DNA of 64,000 nt, taken from positions 8,679,958 to 8,743,957 of the forward strand of contig CM038913.1 of NCBI GenBank assembly GCA_021904315.1, read 5' to 3'. A program made the position numbers and the translations under genes. Source of the DNA: Sphagnum magellanicum. Its lineage: Eukaryota; Streptophyta; Sphagnopsida; Sphagnales; Sphagnaceae. The notes beneath the pieces were generated by a model. It was not told where the DNA came from. It saw only the letters and a program-made list of their open reading frames with translations, and searched no databases. Shown one piece after another: positions 10,806 to 23,560 of this stretch. The stretch's first letter is position 1; the number at the start of each line of letters is the position of its first letter.

Positions 10806-12730
10806 GTGTGTTCAGGCTATGGTTTTGTGTTACTTATGTCTTTGGTTGAGGTTTAAGAAAGTTTCTTGACACGACATTCATTTACTGGCTCTGAGCAGGG
10901 CTTCTCAGCATCATAGACTGGTTGTTTGAATGTTCTGCGAGGGAGTGCACCAAGCAGTAATGTTGGGTGAAGTCTCTGTTTTCAATTGATTGTCGCTCAT
11001 GCTCAGTAGCTGTGGTCAAATGGAGGAGTGGTGATGGGATGACAGATTTGTGGCTGTATGGGGCTGCAACAAGTGAGATGAAGGAGAAGAGATGGTGTGT
11101 GAGTGATTCACAGGAAAAGTCTGGGAAAGCTTGTGCTTAGATGAATTTACAACTGAACATAATGACTTTCAACCTTCTTGATGTCAAGATCCACTCTGCA
11201 TCCTGAGCAAGATTTATCAAATGTTTTTGTTGTTCCACCAATTTATGAGTAAAATGTGAACCAAGGGCAAGAAAGCAGAACAGTAATGGATTTGACATCA
11301 GGATTGGGTTGTTGAGTTCTGATTGTATGAGTTTATGCTGGATGAGTGGAGCCAGTAAGTTGCCATATGTAGTATGGCATTTGTTTTGATTATGGTTTGT
11401 TAGAGTTTAATGCAGCAGATGTGTGAGAAATGTCATACTTGAAATGGAAGTCTCAAGTGCTTTTAGTAAAATAATGAGATTGATGCAGAAGGCAACATAT
11501 AAACTTGTAATATTGAAATCATTAGTCAAAGGGTCATGTTATCATTGAAAAAATAAACATGAAAATGTAGAATCTTTTCTTTTCAAAACCATATATATAT
11601 TTGAACTGAAACGCTAAGGATCAATCAGATCAGAAGATACAGTAAAATTTCACTAGAGAATAATAATGGAGAGTCCTGAAAGTCATATATGTGAATGACC
11701 AGGGCCAAGTAAGAGGTGTGAAGCTTTAGGGAGCTAATCCTAGCTTTTCACTTCAAACCCCGGTTGAACGACATCTTACTGGTGGAAGAAAGGCTAATCT
11801 TTCTTGATTTGAGCCTTTCACAATGAGGAAGTGTGTGGATAATGTGATTGCATGTCAAAATAGCAAACCAAACATAAACATTACAAAAGTTATGTGTTTC
11901 ATTATGCATTTAAGTAATAGATTAATAATTTGCATGGACTGCCCTTGAAGGCAGTGCCTACTCATTCAATTGTAAGAAGTTACCCATCATACTGAAATAA
12001 AATGAAAAAAATAGCAACCATTCAATCGTAATTCTAAAAGTCAAAGAGCAAAAGATTAGCTGAGACCAAAAGACGATTTGAATCGATCAAGGGGAAAAAA
12101 TTACAGTGTGAATGGAATGAATGAAATGAGTTAAAATGAGCTTGTAGCTTGATTTGAATATGATGTGGGGGTGCAGGCTAAAGTCTAGCAAAACATTATT
12201 GCATGGTTAGGATAACATGCCTAATTGTTATGCTGATTCGCACAATGAATTTAAAGCATGTTGAATACTTTGGGTAGTTATGAATCCGTGTATTTTTTAT
12301 TGCATTGAAGGGTGCACAATACCACGACACTTTTTGCCAAGAAGCTGCTGTTCTGTCTCATTGTCTTCTATTTGCGTTCACACATATGAGATCCACTGAA
12401 TCAATTTCAATCTTATTTTCTCCATAGTGCAATAGTACACTTTCTTTTGTAAACCACTTGTTAGGTGGATGATTTTATTGGAATTCAAAAACAAGTTGGT
12501 TATTGGTGTTGTTGTTTTGCCTATTGTCTTCGACTGCATGATTTTTAGCCTTCTATTATTTTCAAAAAGAAAAAGCAGAGCCAAAAGCTTGATAATTGAA
12601 TGGCTTCTTCCTTTATGTAATCAAGGCAGTTTTTGAACACATAAATTACATTATATGGTGAATTCCTTCATGAATAAATTCTAGAATAATGTTGTGTAGA
12701 ATGAAGTTAATCAAAACAACTCTCTACTGA
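10806..12730. other. Intergenic DNA, no gene seen
   Basis: No open frame with a recognisable product on either strand. A weak SINE-like patch around 11710-11830 (TTCAAACCCCGG) is noted but not called. The rest is unassigned, moderately AT-rich DNA. Confidence 0.5.
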
Positions 12731-12731
12731 A

Positions 12732-12830
12732 GCCCACACATGGTTGTGTGGGATCAAACCTTGGGGAATGGTTGAGTCACAACCGCATGGAAAGTGACCA
12801 CTTGGAAAGGTCATTTTCCCTTTGTACACT
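12732..12830 (-). repeat. SINE-like / tRNA-derived fragment
   Basis: Read on the minus strand, an A-box-like CAAGTGGTCA is followed about 40 bases later by GGTTTGATCCC, one change from a B box. This spacing is usual for tRNA-derived SINE heads. No tail or target-site duplication was delimited. Confidence 0.4.
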
Positions 12831-12839
12831 TTCCTAATC

Positions 12840-14127
12840 CATGGTGTGTCTATCAATAAAGTTTTACAGGGTTGCATAAAAAATGAGTCCAATCTGCTGT
12901 ATTATAGAGTGAAAAGCCGTTTACTCAAGCTTGGTGGACAAACTAATTGTCTCTCCTTTTCATGCGTTCCAATCAAGTTGGTATTTAAGTATACTATTTT
13001 GACCTACACTATGATTGCAATACCTCATCTTGTAAAGATTTATATATTAAGCAAATACCATTGTGCTCACTAATTACATCTCAATGAAAACAAAAATACA
13101 TATCAAATGGGAAGAGGCACAGAGTGCACCAATGATATGGGATCAAAGTTACCACACAAGGAAAATTAATGGAACTATGCATTCTAAAATTTGCTGCACT
13201 TTCACATATCAGACAGAAATATCACATGGCACATTGTGTGAAAAAAGGAATCGCCTTACATTGTTGTAGATGGCAATTTTAAATGTAATTAACATTACTT
13301 GTGCATGCAGTGAACAACATATACAAAGGGTCACCATGGGGAGTTTTTCTTGTGATTTTTGTTGAAACTATAAATGCTTGTCAACATGGAAGGTCATCAA
13401 TCAAAACACATCTCTTTTTGGAAGGAGTCCAATATACTACTAATACCTCCATTTTGACATAAAATATCTCAAAACACAAGGACTCAAAAAATTTCAAAAT
13501 TTCAAAATCTGACATGTTGGTTCTCATACACTAAGATAAAAGGTCTTAAGAATCTGTACAGCTGTTGGTTCAGTACTGTCTTAGTACCTTGGCAGCTTTG
13601 ACACATGTCTGTCAAACAATTAATTGATCATTTTCATTTCAACAAATGAACTATTCTTAAAGATTCAATATTCTCCTTCACAAATTTTTGTTATTTGGAA
13701 AAAAAGTAAAAATTTCAACAATTCCAAAAAAATATAATCAGTGTCAAAGTTACCAAGGTAGTAGGTTATATTTGCCTGCACCTGGTATGCACACTAATAT
13801 GGAGCACCATACCAGACAGGTATGGCTTGAGGCGACACCAACCTTGTGTCTTCACCAGCCTGGTAGGGACATGAGGGTACCAGCCTTGTATCAGTTTATA
13901 TAATTTTCAATATCAAGTATATGTCAGTTGTGGGTGTGTATGTTCTTTTAGACATGTTTTTCATGTAAGTTAAAACTTCTCATCGACATTCATGTAAATG
14001 TAAGTGATTAATATTTAGTCATTTGTAAACAAGTGCAAATCCATGTAAAAGTTTTTGAAAAAGAAAAATTCATGCAAAAAATGTCAACATGGGTGTTAGT
14101 GAACAAAACATTCCTAAAGTTTCAAGC
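12840..14127. other. Intergenic DNA, no gene seen
   Basis: Short open frames (13063-13269, 13688-13903) show no family features. A GC-richer patch at 13750-13890 with several 'ccaggtat/ggtatg' pieces looks like degraded repeat DNA of the same flavour as 15.1-15.6 kb. Confidence 0.45.
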
Positions 14128-14612
14128 TTTTTTATAGTGATGGGCCAATCAAAGTGGCCCATTGTAAAAAAAAGGAAAAAAGCTATGCGATGCACCACAA
14201 CTCATTAATATGAATCACACTAGGTACGCAAGCGCTTGTAAAAGCCTAGGCAAAAACTGTTGATAAACAAAGTTAAAAATGGAAATTCATCTCAAGCAAT
14301 AAGGTGAGACAACACTCGCCCAAGATATTCCCCAATAGCACCATAGTTTGCCCCTTATCATTTGCCCAAAAAAGAGTGGGCTTGTATTGTATATGTGTGA
14401 GCTAAAGGGTTATGCACTAAAGGGTTAAAGTTTCTAAGGTTATTCACTACCTTATTTCTACTAAAAGCTTCTATTTGAGAAGCAACAAAAGTATTAGAAT
14501 TTTTTTGTGAAGGGCCAACCAAAGTGGCCTGTTAAATTTTGTTTTTTCCAGGATGCATCCACATTGGGATGCACCCACAACTAATTAATGTGGATTGCAC
14601 ATAGGTTTAGCC
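14128..14612 (+). repeat. Pair of ~110-bp direct repeats, 370 bp apart
   Basis: The palindromic phrase GGGCCAATCAAAGTGGCCC at 14142 recurs as GGGCCAACCAAAGTGGCCT at 14512. Both are followed by AT-rich text and then GATGCACC(A/C)(C/A)AACT and ATTAATRTGRATYRCAC. The two copies differ by substitutions and a short insertion. The repeat family is unknown. Confidence 0.6.
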
Positions 14613-15117
14613 CTAAAGGTATATCATATATGTAGTTATACTTACCTTGCCAAAAATATTTACACCAGGCCATGTAAGTGAAATTGAATTTTTTTTACAC
14701 TTCCCCCTGTAAGTGTAAGTCTAAAAACAATATTTACACTCAATGCAAGATAAGTCTAAATGCCAAAAATTTGACAAGGTAAATGTGAACCCTGTGTTTA
14801 GGGGAAAGTATATGTGTATCTACACTTACTCTCCCACCACTGGAATATACCTGCTTTATACCAACCAAAAATCAGACTTGGCACCAACATCGTGACCAAT
14901 GGTATGAAAGTTTTAAAAAAGTAACAAGTACCATGACCAAGCTGGTATGCTCAAAACTCAATATCAGTCAGAAAACACTCCAAATTAGTGTTGGAATGGT
15001 ATGCTGTCGACCACCTAATAGAGGTATGTTAATATACTCTTGCCTTGCAAAATAAACATACCCTTTCCCTACCATATTTGAAGGTAAATATTCAAGGTAA
15101 TACCTTGCGTTTGAGTT

Positions 15118-15649
15118 TGAACCAGTGTTGGCCGAGTATCTAGGTTCTGGCCAGGCATCAACCACAGCATATGCACCTGGTTATGGGGTGCCTTGACCAA
15201 TGGCTGGAAAAAAAAACAGGCCATATCCTACCTTGGCAGGCTTCTCTTTGCCCACACCCAGGTGATGCCCTTACTTGGGTGGGCTTGTGTTTGGCAAAGC
15301 TCATGAGATGCTATGTGGGGGTAGGCATCTCACATTGCAAACCCATAAAGGGCAATAGGGTTTAGGAATAGAAATTTTAAGGTTAGTTTAAACTGTTAAT
15401 AACTTTAATGCTTCCCACTTTGTTATTAAAGTTGCCCCTACTTTTTGTTGGGGGCATTTTTGGTAAGTTCTGTGTGATAGTTTCATGCTGACATTTGTCT
15501 TCGACTCATCCCTTTTTTTTCAAATTTGAAAATGATTTGAATTATGGCCATGCTCTTAGTTGCAGATGCCTGGGTTTATGTCTGGTGGGCAATTTAAGAA
15601 AATGCTCTGCCCCTTCCTGGGTAGTAGATACCCGGCCAACACTGGTTTG
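15118..15649. mobile_element. Foldback/MITE-like element of about 530 bp
   Basis: The left end 15118-15142 (ACCAGTGTTGGCCGAGTATC) and right end 15625-15648 are reverse complements with about two mismatches in 24. The interior carries no convincing ORF. A related phrase, GGACCAGTGTCGGGCCGGTA, occurs alone at about 16988, suggesting a fragment of another copy. Target duplications are not clear. Confidence 0.55.
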
Positions 15650-16382
15650 GACAGGGCCTTACCTTAAGGATAAGTTTGCAAAACTAGAGATAAATTAGGG
15701 CAAGGAATGTTTGCTTTAAAACAGTTTAATGATGAAACCCTGCCAAACTTTACAAAAAGAAAGCACCCAAGAAAGGGAGATAAGAAGAAACAAAGGGCAA
15801 GGACCAAAGTCCAGGCAAGTAAACAGCCCAACACAGGTGGGCCACAAGGAGGTACGGGAACAACCAAACCTCCACCAGTCGCTTGAAGCATATCAACTAA
15901 AGAAATGGGAGGCATAAGCTTGTGTTTTCTTTCAATGGTTGTGTTACCATCACTGCTCAGTCGTTCATTTACTGCTATTCTTACCATCTCCATTTTAGTG
16001 TCTTAAAGTGATTTTGGGGGTTTTCAACAGTTGGAAGTGATCCAAAAAAACAGTAAAAATTGTCAGACTTTTATATTTGATTTTCAGTTTTAGCCAAAAT
16101 TATTGAAGGATGATTAATTAAAAAAAATTTCTTACATGCTTTATAGTCACATTTGACTAAATCTTCCTAAGGACAGTTGCTATTTTTTCTACATCTTCCT
16201 ATAGATGATTGTCATTTTGGCTAAAATAAAAAATTCCTAAAAGAAACACTGCAAGTCCATTCTCAAAAGGGTTGTGGCTGAGCTAAAAATTGTTTGATGT
16301 TGTTGAGCAGTCTTGAATGTATATTTTAAATCCCTTTGCATATATGCAGTGCACTTTGAGGGTTCAAATGTTTTGTATAATA

Positions 16383-16771
16383 GAGTTATCGTAAAGTAAG
16401 TGAAACACAGCACCAGAACCCTGAGTTTGCTCATACATAGGGTGAGATTTTAAAAAACCTTGCAAAAAAGTACATTAGCATTCAACGCGGTATGAAACTC
16501 AGAAAACCAGTAATTTTGGTAGTAAACTGAGTTTCATCCTGTCATTTCTTTTTCCTGAGCGCCTCCACCGCTGCTACATATATTTTCACTGCTCCTAACT
16601 CTACAACTACTATAATTAGTCTCGAACCTTGTGCATTAAATCTGGGTATCAGCATTTCATATTGACATTTATTAAAATGTCTTTACTTTGCGGATACCAC
16701 CGAAAGAGGGGGTAGGAGGTGAAAGGAGGCCCAAAGACAGGGTGAAGACAGGGTTACTTAACGGATAACTC
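16383..16771 (-). mobile_element. MITE, copy 2 of the 10440 family (inverted)
   Basis: Terminal inverted repeats GAGTTATCGTAAAGTAAG on the left and its partner ending CTTAACGGATAACTC on the right, with TA on both flanks (16381-16382, 16772-16773). Read on the minus strand it aligns with 10440-10803 along its whole length, including the CCCTGTCTTCACCC block, the GAGCGCCTCCACCGCTGC region and the ACCAAAATTACTGG region. Confidence 0.85.
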
Positions 16772-16773
16772 TA

Positions 16774-17925
16774 ATACGTGGCAGTAATGATACAAGGACT
16801 ATCACAAGAACAGAAATCAGAGCTTATATAAATGAAGGAAACTGAATTTCTATTTTTGTTGTTGGACATTTCAAATGTTCAATTTCAAGTCTCAGTGTCA
16901 GAATAGCCTACCCCTTCCTGTTTATGTACAAACTAATTCATCTATTAACACTAGAGCGAGAGCATTTCCACCCATTCATTAGATTTGGACCAGTGTCGGG
17001 CCGGTACCAAACCCTGGTTGAGAACCGACTTGGTTCTCAGCTACTTATCAGCCAAAGAACTGGTTGGGTATCACCTAGCGTACTACCCGGGTTGATACCT
17101 GGATTTTCAGATATCAAATTTGAGATATCCAGTTCATCTGGTTCACTAAGAATTGGGATTTTTAATTAAAATATTGATGCCCAGGTAGGTTATATGATTA
17201 ACCTTTGGGTCTGGTTTTTAAAGGTCTAGGAGTGGGAGTCTAAGATTCATTAGGGTTTGGGGACGTAGGATGGAGGTGGATGAGGGTTAAGGAAGCATGG
17301 ATTTTATCAATGTTCATTCTCACATTGTCCATCATGGGGGACATTTTTTAGGTACATTTGTTCATGCTCATTTTGTTGTTCTTGTTGTTGTTGCTTATTG
17401 TATTGTTACATATGCTCATTGTGTTGGGTGTTCCTTATGTTCTTGGTGCTTGTGGTGTTGCTTTAGGTGTTCATTGTGTTGTTGGTGTTCATATGTTCTA
17501 ATGCTTTATGAATCATACTCGTGAATAATTTGTGACATTATGCTTGTGTTTTCTTAATAATGTAATTGTTTGGTTTTCTTTGTTTTGATTTGTTAACACA
17601 CCCTAAAAATGGAACCAATTTTTTTAGATCAAGGATGTAATGTGTTCATGAATGAGAGTAAAATAAAAATTGAATTGAAGGTGAAAGGTTTAAAGAAATT
17701 TCAAGTTTTCAATTTGAAAATGATGATGCAATGCAATTGATTATGAAAAATTTAGGTGAACAAAGGTTAAATTGAAAACCCCATGGTAGAAGTTTGACAA
17801 CTTGGGCATTTTTTTTTATGTTAATGATGAATCACCAATTAATGTTAATGTGCTACAGGTCATGTGTTGTATTTTATGTTATAGTAGACTAGTAGGTCAA
17901 TCTGTAATATTGGAACAAAGAACAA
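16774..17925. other. Intergenic, partly low complexity
   Basis: Contains the GC-richer fragment at 16980-17110 related to the 15118 element and, at 17300-17510, a GTT/CTT-rich low-complexity stretch. No gene is supported. Confidence 0.5.
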
Positions 17926-17929
17926 AACT

Positions 17930-19985
17930 AAGGAAAAAAAATTGTTTCATATTTCAAGGAATAATTGGATAATTGCATTAAAAAGTTGTATGGATGCAAA
18001 CCATGGACAATTGCCAAAAAAATTGAGGAAGAAGTGAATATTAGTTTGAAAAGTCCATTGGAAAGACAATTTGTGAAAAGAAAAGGCCTAAAATGAGTGC
18101 AAGTGCAATTTTTAATATTTTTGGGGAAATAGATCCTTACTAAAAGGATAATGCACACTATAAATTTTTTGTGAAGAATTTGGGTTTATTAGTTGTCAAA
18201 AACCATTTGCCCATTCAATTTGTGGAAAGTATTGAATTGAAGTGTTTGGTAATGTAGTTATGCCTTCATGTTGTTTTCCTTTTCAAAAACACCTTTAATT
18301 AGGAAGTGTTACTATATTTGGTTAAAAAGAAAAAAGAAACATATGTTTTACTAGTTTTGGCAATGTGTTTTGTTATTACAAGTTTTGATTTGTGAATGTC
18401 CAAAGGGGCACATGATGTAAATTTGCATTGGTTGGAAATTTCTTGGGATAATATTGGATGTGAAGACACATTACTATTGCTTTTTTTGAGGCATTTGAAA
18501 CATCAAGGAAAACATTAGCAAGAAGTTTGCAAGACCTTTCAAAAAAGTATGGTTTGACTAGAAAGATCCTTGTTTATGTTAAAGATGAAAGTGCAAATCT
18601 AAATACCATGATAATTGTCTTGAAGTCAATCGTAAGTTGTGAAGCTTTGGACGTGATGGAAAGTTTTTATGGGACTTGCTTTTGGCATACCTTCTTTAAG
18701 GCTTGTCAATATGCAACTGTTGAAAAAAGAATTTTGAGGGGTTTGGAATATGTTTCCATTAAATCTACCTAGGCAAATTTGTAAAAATATATCACATGGC
18801 TTAAAAAGTTAGGGAAACAAAAACAAGAATGGATGCAAGCATGCATTATTGTAGGCTTCGAGCCTAAAAACTTGAACACACCAATTAAAATAAGGTAAAA
18901 TGCAAGTTATTTTGTTCTAGTTTTCTTTCTCCTTTTATTGTTTTGAATTTTTGTATTCCAAAATGTTGCCTTTTAATTGGGAATGTGAATTGTGTAGGTT
19001 TGCAAGCAAAATGATCATGTGCTTTTAAGAAGCCTTTCAATTTGGAGAAACCATTACCCTTTGTTACATCAAGTAGATTGGTCCTAAGGTCACTAGCTAT
19101 GTTCCCCCTCCACCCACATGGCATATATCATAGATTATTGTAGACATTCTATTTCTTGTTGTCATTACTTGCATTTTAAACTAATCCAAAGGTTATTGGT
19201 TATTGAATGATTCTAATTTGAATGCATCCATATCCATGAGCTTGAAATTAAAGGAAAAAATGAACCATGTTTTGTTACATTGATTGCTTTGATTGATTAT
19301 GATGATTTCGGCTTGAATATTGAGTTGGGAACTTTTGCAAAGAACATTAAGAAGGAAGTCATTGGGGTCATTGATTTTTTCCTTACCTTCTTGACAAAAT
19401 ACAATGAAAGAAGAATGCATAATATGTTAGCATTGTTGTTAGATCCAAAATTCAAAAGTTTGAAATTGATTTATTCTTTTATTGGTTGTGAACATAGGGT
19501 GGCCATAATTAAAGAGTATGATAGGAAATCCTAGTTTCTTATGCTATTAAAATCTTATCATGATTTGCATCCATTGCTTCATGCTAAATGTTCCTTTGTT
19601 CACAAAATTGAGGAAGATAGCCATTTTTTAAATGGTGGTTAACATTAGTGAACTTGCAAAGAGTTTGTTAGTCCAAAATTGTTGATATTTTGAAAAAATC
19701 AAGTGGATGCAAAAATGATATCAAATGCCCTTTGGAATGGTAGAGGAAACATGAAACCATGTTCTCAATTGTTGGCTTTTTAGCTATACAAATATTAGGG
19801 ATTGTGGGTCTTCAAATTGAAATCAAAAGAATATTTTCCCTTGTTAGAATTCTTACCAATTTGAACAGATGTCGTTTATAACAAAATAACTTTGAAAAAT
19901 TGATCTTTTCAAATAATAATTGGCCAAATGATGCAAGGGTGGCTTCTAAAGTTCCTAGTAATTTTGTAAAATTGATAGATTTTGA
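17930..19985 (+). pseudogene. hAT transposase relic (hAT-A)
   Basis: Blocks in the order of plant hAT transposases run along the plus strand: NLGLLVVKNHLPIQFVES near 18180; MSKGAHD near 18400; DLSKKYGLTRKILVYVKDES at 18530-18590; GTCFWH..KACQYAT near 18672-18720; MLALLLDPKFKSLK near 19420; then, near 19730-19950, the C-terminal dimerisation region with traces of the family's WW.KHE, IETERIFSL, RRCRL and NWPNDARV. Several frameshifts and stops separate these blocks, so no functional transposase is made. Terminal inverted repeats were not found. The element would have moved by cut and paste. Confidence 0.85.
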
Positions 19986-19989
19986 CTTT

Positions 19990-21540
19990 GACTTAGAGTA
20001 GGAATTAGATGAGTTTGAAGGCTCATTTGAGGGAGATGAATTAAAAGTGACTTTTAATCTAGTTTTTTTTTTGTTTTTTAAATCTTTAAAATGTGATCAC
20101 ATATTTTTGTTTAAATATTGGAGGTTTGTAATGAACCTTGCTGATTTATTTTTGGCCTATGAATTAAAAATTTTTTTTTTAAAGATCTTAATCCAAAAAT
20201 CTTAAAGTGAAATTAAAGAACCAACTTAATATAACCAACTAATTGAAATGAATTAAGAATTGGTTGTGAAAGAATTAATTGGGCATGAGGAAAAATAAAA
20301 ATAAAGAACGAGATAAGGTATGAATTTTTGGAAACTAGATTAGGTAGTTATGAAAACAAATTAATAATTGCCCAACATTAGTTTGGATTGTCAATTGTAT
20401 ATTTCATATCAAGGAGCTTTTAATTTTCTTTTTAGTTTCCCAACTTCCACCCATAAACTTGAAAATTGAAATTGGAAAAAGTGAAAGGTTGATAATGTGA
20501 GACCACCTAAATCAATCATTATGATTGATCAATTATAAAGACGAAGTAATAATCAAAATTATTAAACTTTTTCCAAGGCTTGAGGATGTGCATTTTCTCC
20601 AAGTCAGAGTAGTCTTTGGATGGGTCCATTGGATATGAAGTTTGTTACACCTCATCCAAGATTTCCAGTGTATAACAATTTATGGCATGCATGTGGAAAT
20701 GTTTGGATTTTGTAACTAATTGAAAAAGAAAAATGAAACCCAGTCAACAATCAAATAGGAAGGTCAATTGAAGACAAAGTATCCAAGAAACATGATAGAC
20801 CTTGATGGATAAAAACAAAAACATTGGAATAAGATTACATGAAGAAAAACCTAAATGAATGAAGGGAACCATCCACAAAGACACCAATTGTGAGGGGATG
20901 GATGATTTTGAGATTTTTTAACAATTTATCTTGGGGTATCTATGATAGAAATTTTTGTAACATTATTTTACAATTACCTTGATGTTATAATCCAATGTTG
21001 ATTGGTTTTTGGATTTTAAAAGAATTGTTAAATTTGGATATAAAGTTTTTTGAAAAATGGAAAACCTTCTAATCTTGGGTTTAAAGAATATTTTCAAAAA
21101 ATAAAATTTGTAAGTTGCAAGGCTACTTGTCAAATTCCTTTGACCATCAATTTTGGTTTTGATTTTTGCTTTGAAACTCACAAATTTTAAGTTTTGAAAT
21201 TATAAATGCCAAATAACAATACCATATATCAACACATTTATAGAATAAAAAACCCTATTGAAGCTAGGCCAATTGAAAGCATAGGATAACACCCCAAGAT
21301 GAGGGGTTTCATAAAGTAAAGGTCCCCCCTAGATGGTAGCTAAGTTCCAAGGATTGAGCTTGCATGGGAATATCAATGTATGAAGGCATTAAATCCCATA
21401 TAATGATTTGCATTGGGTGGTTCTCACTTTTTTTGTAAAAAATTCTAGTTCTAGTTTTCTAAAAACCAAAATTCTCCATAAAAGAAAATAAGTTACGGTA
21501 TTAAACTTTGGAAAAAAATTCAACTATTTCTTTAAGTGCT
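19990..21540. other. AT-rich intergenic DNA between two hAT relics
   Basis: No gene recognised. The small minus-strand open frame at 20963-21181 is Lys/Phe-rich chance coding in AT-rich DNA. Confidence 0.55.
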
Positions 21541-21654
21541 AATTTTCACAAATTGAATACCAAGCAATTTTCAAAAGTAATTTTCACAAATTGAATACCA
21601 AGCAATTTTCAAAAGTAATTTTCACAAATTGAATACCAAGCAATTTTCAAAAGT
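21541..21654 (+). repeat. Three perfect tandem copies of a 38-bp unit
   Basis: Units at 21541-21578, 21579-21616 and 21617-21654 are identical. Each starts AATTTTCACAAATTGAATAC and ends TTTTCAAAAGT. A fourth, partial and diverged unit follows (21655 onward). Confidence 0.95.
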
Positions 21655-21859
21655 AAATTTCACAAATCAATTATTAATAGTTCAATTATTTCTAGCAAAA
21701 CGATTTTATTAATTTTAATTAATTTTTTTCCAAAAAGTAGTAAAATAACAAAGAGTGAAAAAAATATAAGAGGATTTTTTCTTCCATAATTTCATATGTT
21801 CACAATTTCATCCCATTCAAATGAACCTTGAAATAATTCTAATTATTTTTTAAACTTTA

Positions 21860-23560
21860 GATCCTTTTCAATTGACTCCACTAAATTAGAAGGTGATTTA
21901 CAAAAGTATCAAAATTACAATCTTCTTCAATTACTAAATCTGCCCAACCAACTTCAAATTTTAACATAGTATGTAATTGATTATGACATTTGATAAGCAT
22001 GGGATGTAAAGATCTCTTGTCATATTCTTCAACAATAGCTACACCTTCATAGCCAATATAAAATGATATTGGATGAAAGTTTTAATCCTAGGGTCTAACA
22101 TTAAAAACAATATGCTCTAGGTTTTTCTGACATCATATTTCTTTAGAAAGGGAAGAAAAAATCCAACACCCCCAATACCTCATTTTTCACATTAGAAGTT
22201 AACAAAAATAACTAAAAAACAACCCCAATATTATCACCTACAAAATTGATTAAGGTTGGTTAGATTCAACTTCTTCCTTCAAATAAAAACCCATCTTTAT
22301 TGTAGAATGCAATGCATCATTCAATAATGAATGGCTTCAAAATCAATTTAAAACACAAGCATTCACAATTGGGGGAAGACATTCATCAATTAATTTGGAA
22401 AATGTGCCATGTAAGAGGAGGAAACATTCTTCCACTGATTTTGATAAAAAAGTTTTTGCTGTAACAAAAGGTAATAACATTTCAAAATTGTAGAGCTTTT
22501 TGGAACATGATCACTTTGGAAGCAAACTTGAATTTTTTTAAAACATTCAATGCTAATATTTTCAAACTATAGTTCAAACAAAAAACCTAAAATTTAAATG
22601 ATTTATGTTTAACTAATTTTTTACAATCATTTTAAAACATTATCTTGTGTTAATTAAAGTGTTTAGTGTTTTTGGACATATATTAGACTCTTCATAAACC
22701 TTTTTGTCCATTCTTGTCTATTTATTTTAGACTTCTTAAGCCAAGTTATACATTTTGGCAAATCTAATTCATTAGATTTAATAGAAACATACTTGAGATT
22801 TTGACACATTTTTAATTTTTTGTCACATATTGGCAAGCTTTAGGGAAAACATGGCCAAATTAAGAACCTTAAAACTTTCCTCCAAACCAAAACATTTACA
22901 AACCATAATAGATTTTAAATCAGTTGTCACAACATAAAAATTTGTTTTTTCAACCCATATTCATCCAATAATACTATTAAATTTCTTACTAAGATTTTAT
23001 TAATAACTTTTGTTGTTTCAAACAAACTAATAGTGACATGATTTGGTTGTTAATTAGCCTTTAAATGTTTTTTCAAAAGAGCAAAAATGTGATGTCAACT
23101 TTGAGACATCCATAAATTAAACCTTCCTATTGGAATATTGCAAACTTTGACTAATTTTGATAGACCATAGTTTTTTTTTTTTTTTTTCTCCACCAAGTTA
23201 AACAACACCTATTAATTTATTTTTTCTTAACAAAAAGACCATTTGAGGACATAAATGCAAGGCTAGATACTTCATTTAAATACTTTCTAAAAATTGCATT
23301 GGCAAACAATTTTTGACACAAAAAACCTAAGTTTTGAAAAACATATTTTTGTTGCATGTCATATTTTTTGAACGGATGTTTTCAATTTTTGTTTTTAAAA
23401 TTTGTCCACTAGACAAATTGGAGCTTTTTTTAGTTGATTAATTACCTTTGAACATTTTTTCTTACTGGACTATTGATCTTTTCTTTAATTTTAATAAAAA
23501 TAATGAGATGGTTTGCATTCACATGTTTGTTGAAAGCTAATATACCATTTGTTTCAAAAT
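21860..23560 (-). pseudogene. Second hAT transposase relic (hAT-B), opposite strand
   Basis: Minus-strand translation gives hAT blocks from right to left: KIKEKINSPVRKNV near 23490; YVFQNLGFLCQKLFANAIFR near 23310; a recognisable LWMS..HHIFALLKKHLKAN near 23080; HVTISLFETTKVINKIL then EYGLKKQIF near 23000; a decayed match to the ESFQGTCFGHA region near 22870; LKYVSIKSNELDLPKCITWL near 22760; and IVEEYDKRSLHPMLIKCHNQ near 22020. This is the same superfamily and close to the same subfamily as hAT-A. Many frame breaks are present. The dimerisation domain was not recognised before about 21860. Confidence 0.75.

Noticed and set aside
17297-17524. 75-codon ORF rich in Cys, Val and His
   Set aside because: It comes from GTT/CTT-rich low-complexity DNA and lacks any fold-like pattern.
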